Assembly: GCA_964415365.1 (NCBI GenBank)
Contig: CAYPYW010000006.1
Span: 1-64,000, forward strand
Direction of reading: 5' to 3'
Source: Hydromicrobium sp964415365
GTDB lineage: Bacteria; Actinomycetota; Humimicrobiia; Humimicrobiales; Humimicrobiaceae
DNA length: 64,000 nt
The translations under genes were made by a program, and so were the position numbers. Of the stretch, positions 61,636 through 64,000 are shown one piece after another; the stretch's first letter is position 1; every line of letters starts with the position of its first letter. The notes beneath the pieces were generated by a model, which ran no database searches, had not been told where the DNA came from, and saw only the letters and a list, made by a program, of their open reading frames with translations.

Positions 61636-62649
61636 ATGAAAGCTTTTTTAGATACAATTATAAATGGAAGGGATCTCAGTCAGGATGAGGCATACAAGGC
61701 AATGGAATTCATAATGGAGGGGAATTCAAATGATTGTCAGATTGCAGCCTTTCTTACTGCATTGAAAATGAAGGGGGAAACGGCTGCTGAAATAAGTGGT
61801 TTTTCCAGAGCCATGCTGGATAAAGCTGTAAAAGTAAAAAGTAAGTATTCAAACCTTGTGGATACTTGTGGAACCGGTGGTGATAGCCTATATACTTTCA
61901 ATATTTCAACCACTGCTGCATTTATAGCTGCAGGCGCAGGAGTGCCAGTTGCAAAGCATGGCAACAGGAGTGTGTCCAGTAGAAGCGGAAGTGCTGATGT
62001 CCTGGAGGAATTGGGAGTAAACATAAATCTTGAATGCAGTGAGGTTTCGGGTTGTCTGGACAGTATTGGAATAGGTTTTATCTTTGCGCCTAAAGCGCAT
62101 ACAGCTATGAAGCATGTAGCCAAGGCAAGGAAAGATATAGGTATGAGGACTGTTTTTAATATCTTAGGTCCCATTACCAATCCGGCACAGGCAAGCGGCC
62201 GTGTTCTCGGTGTGTTTGATTGTAAATTAATAGATATTATGATAAATGCTTTGAAGAATTTAGGCGTAGAGAGAGCATTTGTAGTTGGCAGCGAAGAAGG
62301 ACTTGATGAATTTTCAGTCTCGGGTAAAAGTTCGGTGGCTGAGCTGAGGGATGGCAGGATAGTGAGATATATTCTTGATCCGGAAGAGCTGGGTTTTAAA
62401 AAGTCAGCTATTTCAGATTTGGTAGGCGGGGACACAAAGGAGAATGCAAGAATTTTAACTGATATTCTTACTGGAAAGGAAAGGGGCCCAAAAAGGGACT
62501 CTGCTCTCATTAATGCTGCTGCGGCAATAGTTTCAGGCAAAAAAGCTGATTCCTTAAAAGAAGCTTTAAAATTGGCCGAATATTCCATTGAGAGCGGTAG
62601 ATCATATGAGAAATTGACAAAGCTTATAGAATTCACAAGAAAGTATTAG
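61636..62649 (+). CDS. trpD: Anthranilate phosphoribosyltransferase
   Basis: 337 residues, full length, no fused TrpG domain. GTGGDSLYTFNISTTAA is the PRPP-binding loop; KHGNRSVSSRSGSADVLEEL, NILGPITNPAQ and VGSEEGLDE are the other family landmarks. It attaches phosphoribose to anthranilate, the second step of tryptophan synthesis. It starts 47 bp after trpE with GGGAG upstream. Confidence 0.97.
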   Translation: MKAFLDTIINGRDLSQDEAYKAMEFIMEGNSNDCQIAAFLTALKMKGETAAEISGFSRAMLDKAVKVKSKYSNLVDTCGTGGDSLYTFNISTTAAFIAAGAGVPVAKHGNRSVSSRSGSADVLEELGVNINLECSEVSGCLDSIGIGFIFAPKAHTAMKHVAKARKDIGMRTVFNILGPITNPAQASGRVLGVFDCKLIDIMINALKNLGVERAFVVGSEEGLDEFSVSGKSSVAELRDGRIVRYILDPEELGFKKSAISDLVGGDTKENARILTDILTGKERGPKRDSALINAAAAIVSGKKADSLKEALKLAEYSIESGRSYEKLTKLIEFTRKY

Positions 62650-62735
62650 GCAAGAATTGAAATCTGTATATTTCAATAAGAGGAAAAATATAATAGGAAC
62701 AATAATAGAAACTTGATTTAGATACAGGGGTAAAC

Positions 62736-63548
62736 TTGAGTTATCTTAAGGAAATTTTATCCGCGAAAAAAGAAGAGATAAAAAAAATAAGAAGTAATTT
62801 GGGATGTATTGAATCTGTTGTAGAAAAGTCAAAAGATGAGAAGGCAGGTTTTATAAAAAACATTAAGAAGGGAAGAGTAAATATTATCGCTGAGATTAAA
62901 AAAGCCTCTCCTTCCAGAGGTATTATTAACAATCAGCTTGATATTGAAAGGACAGCACTGATTTACGATAAGTTTAAGAGCTTTGTCTGTGGGATTTCAG
63001 TTCTTACCGAATCATTATACTTTAATGGTGGTCCTGAAGATATAAGGACAGTCAAGAAAAAAACAAAGCTGCCGGTGTTGAGAAAGGATTTTATTTTCAG
63101 CGAAGTCCAGGTCCACGAGAGTGTTGCTCTGGGAGCGGATTGTATTTTACTTATCAGTTCGCTTCTGGGTCATAAGAAATTAAAGAAGCTTTACGATCTA
63201 GCCGGGAATTTGGGATTGGATGTACTTGTTGAGGCACATAGTATGAGGGAATTGAATAAAGCACTTGATATTGGAGCACAATTTATAGGTATAAATAACC
63301 GCAATTTAAAAGATATGAGCATAGATGGAAGGATAATTTATGATTTTTTAAAGTATAGCGAGGGCAAGGATTTTTCCGATAAGATTTTTGTCTGCGAAAG
63401 CGGTATTAAAGATTTCAAGTATATTAAAGATCTGTTTTTAAGGGGAATAAATACTTTTTTAATCGGTGAGTATTTTATGGCCAGTGGGGATTTAGAAGAA
63501 ACTTTAAGCGATATGGAACTTGAACTAAAGATGGAGAATTTGTTATAA
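62736..63548 (+). CDS. trpC: Indole-3-glycerol phosphate synthase
   Basis: 270 residues, a single-domain TIM barrel. IIAEIKKASPSRGII supplies the catalytic Glu and Lys region; LPVLRKDFIF, ADCILLISSLL, VEAHSMRELN and INNRNLKD follow. It makes indole-3-glycerol phosphate from CdRP. The start is TTG 62736, preceded by CAGGGG at a normal distance. It lies 86 bp after trpD. Confidence 0.96.
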   Translation: MSYLKEILSAKKEEIKKIRSNLGCIESVVEKSKDEKAGFIKNIKKGRVNIIAEIKKASPSRGIINNQLDIERTALIYDKFKSFVCGISVLTESLYFNGGPEDIRTVKKKTKLPVLRKDFIFSEVQVHESVALGADCILLISSLLGHKKLKKLYDLAGNLGLDVLVEAHSMRELNKALDIGAQFIGINNRNLKDMSIDGRIIYDFLKYSEGKDFSDKIFVCESGIKDFKYIKDLFLRGINTFLIGEYFMASGDLEETLSDMELELKMENLL

Positions 63549-63593
63549 AAAAGTATAAGGCCGGAAAAGCAAGTTTGTAAGTGAGGTTATGGT

Positions 63594-64000
63594 ATGATCT
63601 GGATAAAGATATGCGGTATCACAAATTTAGAAGATGCAGAAAGAATATCCAAGTTAAAGGTGGACGCAATAGGTTTTGTGCTGTCTACTGACAGTCCCAG
63701 AAGAGTAGAATTAAAGGGGGCGAAGAAAATAATTGGAGCGCTGCGGAGTAAAGGAAATAAGACTTCGATGGTGGGTTTGTTCGTAAATGAAGAAGTTGAA
63801 AGAGTTCTTAAGTACAATGAAAGTCTGGGATTGGATTATATACAATTTTCCGGAGATGAAGGGGAAGATTATCTGGAAGATTTAAGAGGAAAATCCAGGG
63901 GTATAAAAATTATAAAGTCGATAAGAATCAGGAGTAAAAGCGAGCATTGTAAGGCTGAAATAGATGAAAAGGTAGAAAAGCTCAAAAGATATGCGGATTT
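63594..64000 (+). CDS. trpF: Phosphoribosylanthranilate isomerase, cut by the window end
   Basis: The first 135 or so codons are present. MIWIKICGITNLEDAERISK carries the catalytic Cys of the KICGIT motif; DAIGFVLSTDSPRR and VGLFVNEEVERVLKYN fit TrpF, with the barrel continuing past 64000. The start is ATG 63594, with GTGAGG 7 bp upstream; an ATG at 63589 is followed at once by a stop. It follows trpC by 45 bp in the same operon. Confidence 0.92.
   Translation, partial: MIWIKICGITNLEDAERISKLKVDAIGFVLSTDSPRRVELKGAKKIIGALRSKGNKTSMVGLFVNEEVERVLKYNESLGLDYIQFSGDEGEDYLEDLRGKSRGIKIIKSIRIRSKSEHCKAEIDEKVEKLKRYAD

Noticed and set aside
61737..62636. 299-codon antisense frame across trpD
   Set aside because: trpD is unmistakable on the plus strand; the antisense product has Ser/Pro-rich shadow composition and no family likeness.
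1..64000. CRISPR arrays, transposons, tRNA genes or prophage
   Set aside because: Looked for spaced repeats, transposase or integrase motifs and tRNA-like folds; none could be supported.

Overview
The window is AT-rich bacterial DNA, about 64 kb, dominated by one very large surface-polysaccharide locus. It runs into a tryptophan operon cut by the right edge. The cell type looks monoderm-like: a GerMN lipoprotein beside a secreted amidase/glucosaminidase autolysin, several lipobox proteins, frequent TTG starts, extended -10 promoters, and no lipid A or outer-membrane genes. A low-GC Bacillota-like or other deep-branching anaerobe would fit, but the taxon cannot be fixed from this sequence alone. 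I saw no tRNA, rRNA, CRISPR array, transposase or phage gene.

Layout. 0-4 kb: a YfhO-type membrane protein facing a Trm112-like/SAM methyltransferase. 4.2-9 kb: GerMN lipoprotein plus a 1327-residue amidase with PKD repeats and two glucosaminidase domains. 9-24 kb: O-antigen-ligase-like polymerase, Wzm/Wzt-type ABC exporter, three glycosyltransferase genes (two of them double-domain fusions), a flippase-like protein, a GT-C enzyme, a small lipoprotein and an RmlD-like reductase. 24-29 kb (minus strand): asparagine synthase, SDR epimerase, flippase-like protein, GT4. 29-37 kb: UDP-glucuronate-epimerase-like protein, two polyprenol-phosphate-type GT2 enzymes, two radical SAM proteins, an acyltransferase, another flippase-like protein and an overlooked 52-residue membrane protein. 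37-43 kb: an SMR/EamA pair, a DUF2723 enzyme, a polysaccharide deacetylase and an SGNH hydrolase, the last three carrying extracytoplasmic beta-sandwich domains. 43-48 kb: a duplicated convergent pair of a four-helix membrane protein and a membrane-anchored TolB-like propeller. 48.5-59 kb: seven more glycosyltransferase genes and a third small EamA protein. 59-64 kb: an orphan antitoxin-like gene, a leader with classical trp attenuator architecture, then trpE, trpD, trpC and the start of trpF, without trpG.

How it fits together: sugar nucleotides are tailored by the epimerases, reductase and amidotransferase. Cytoplasmic GT2/GT4 enzymes build a glycan on a lipid carrier, and the Wzm/Wzt ABC pair (Wzt with a C-terminal glycan-binding domain) probably exports it. 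Polyprenol-phosphate sugars made by the DPM1-like enzymes and flipped by small or large flippase-like proteins probably feed the GT-C enzymes outside. The deacetylase, SGNH hydrolase and acyltransferase would modify the product. The strongest unusual items are the duplicated membrane-protein/propeller module, shared accessory beta-sandwich domains scattered through unrelated enzymes of the locus, a perfect 287-bp in-frame repeat inside the autolysin gene, and the trp attenuator.
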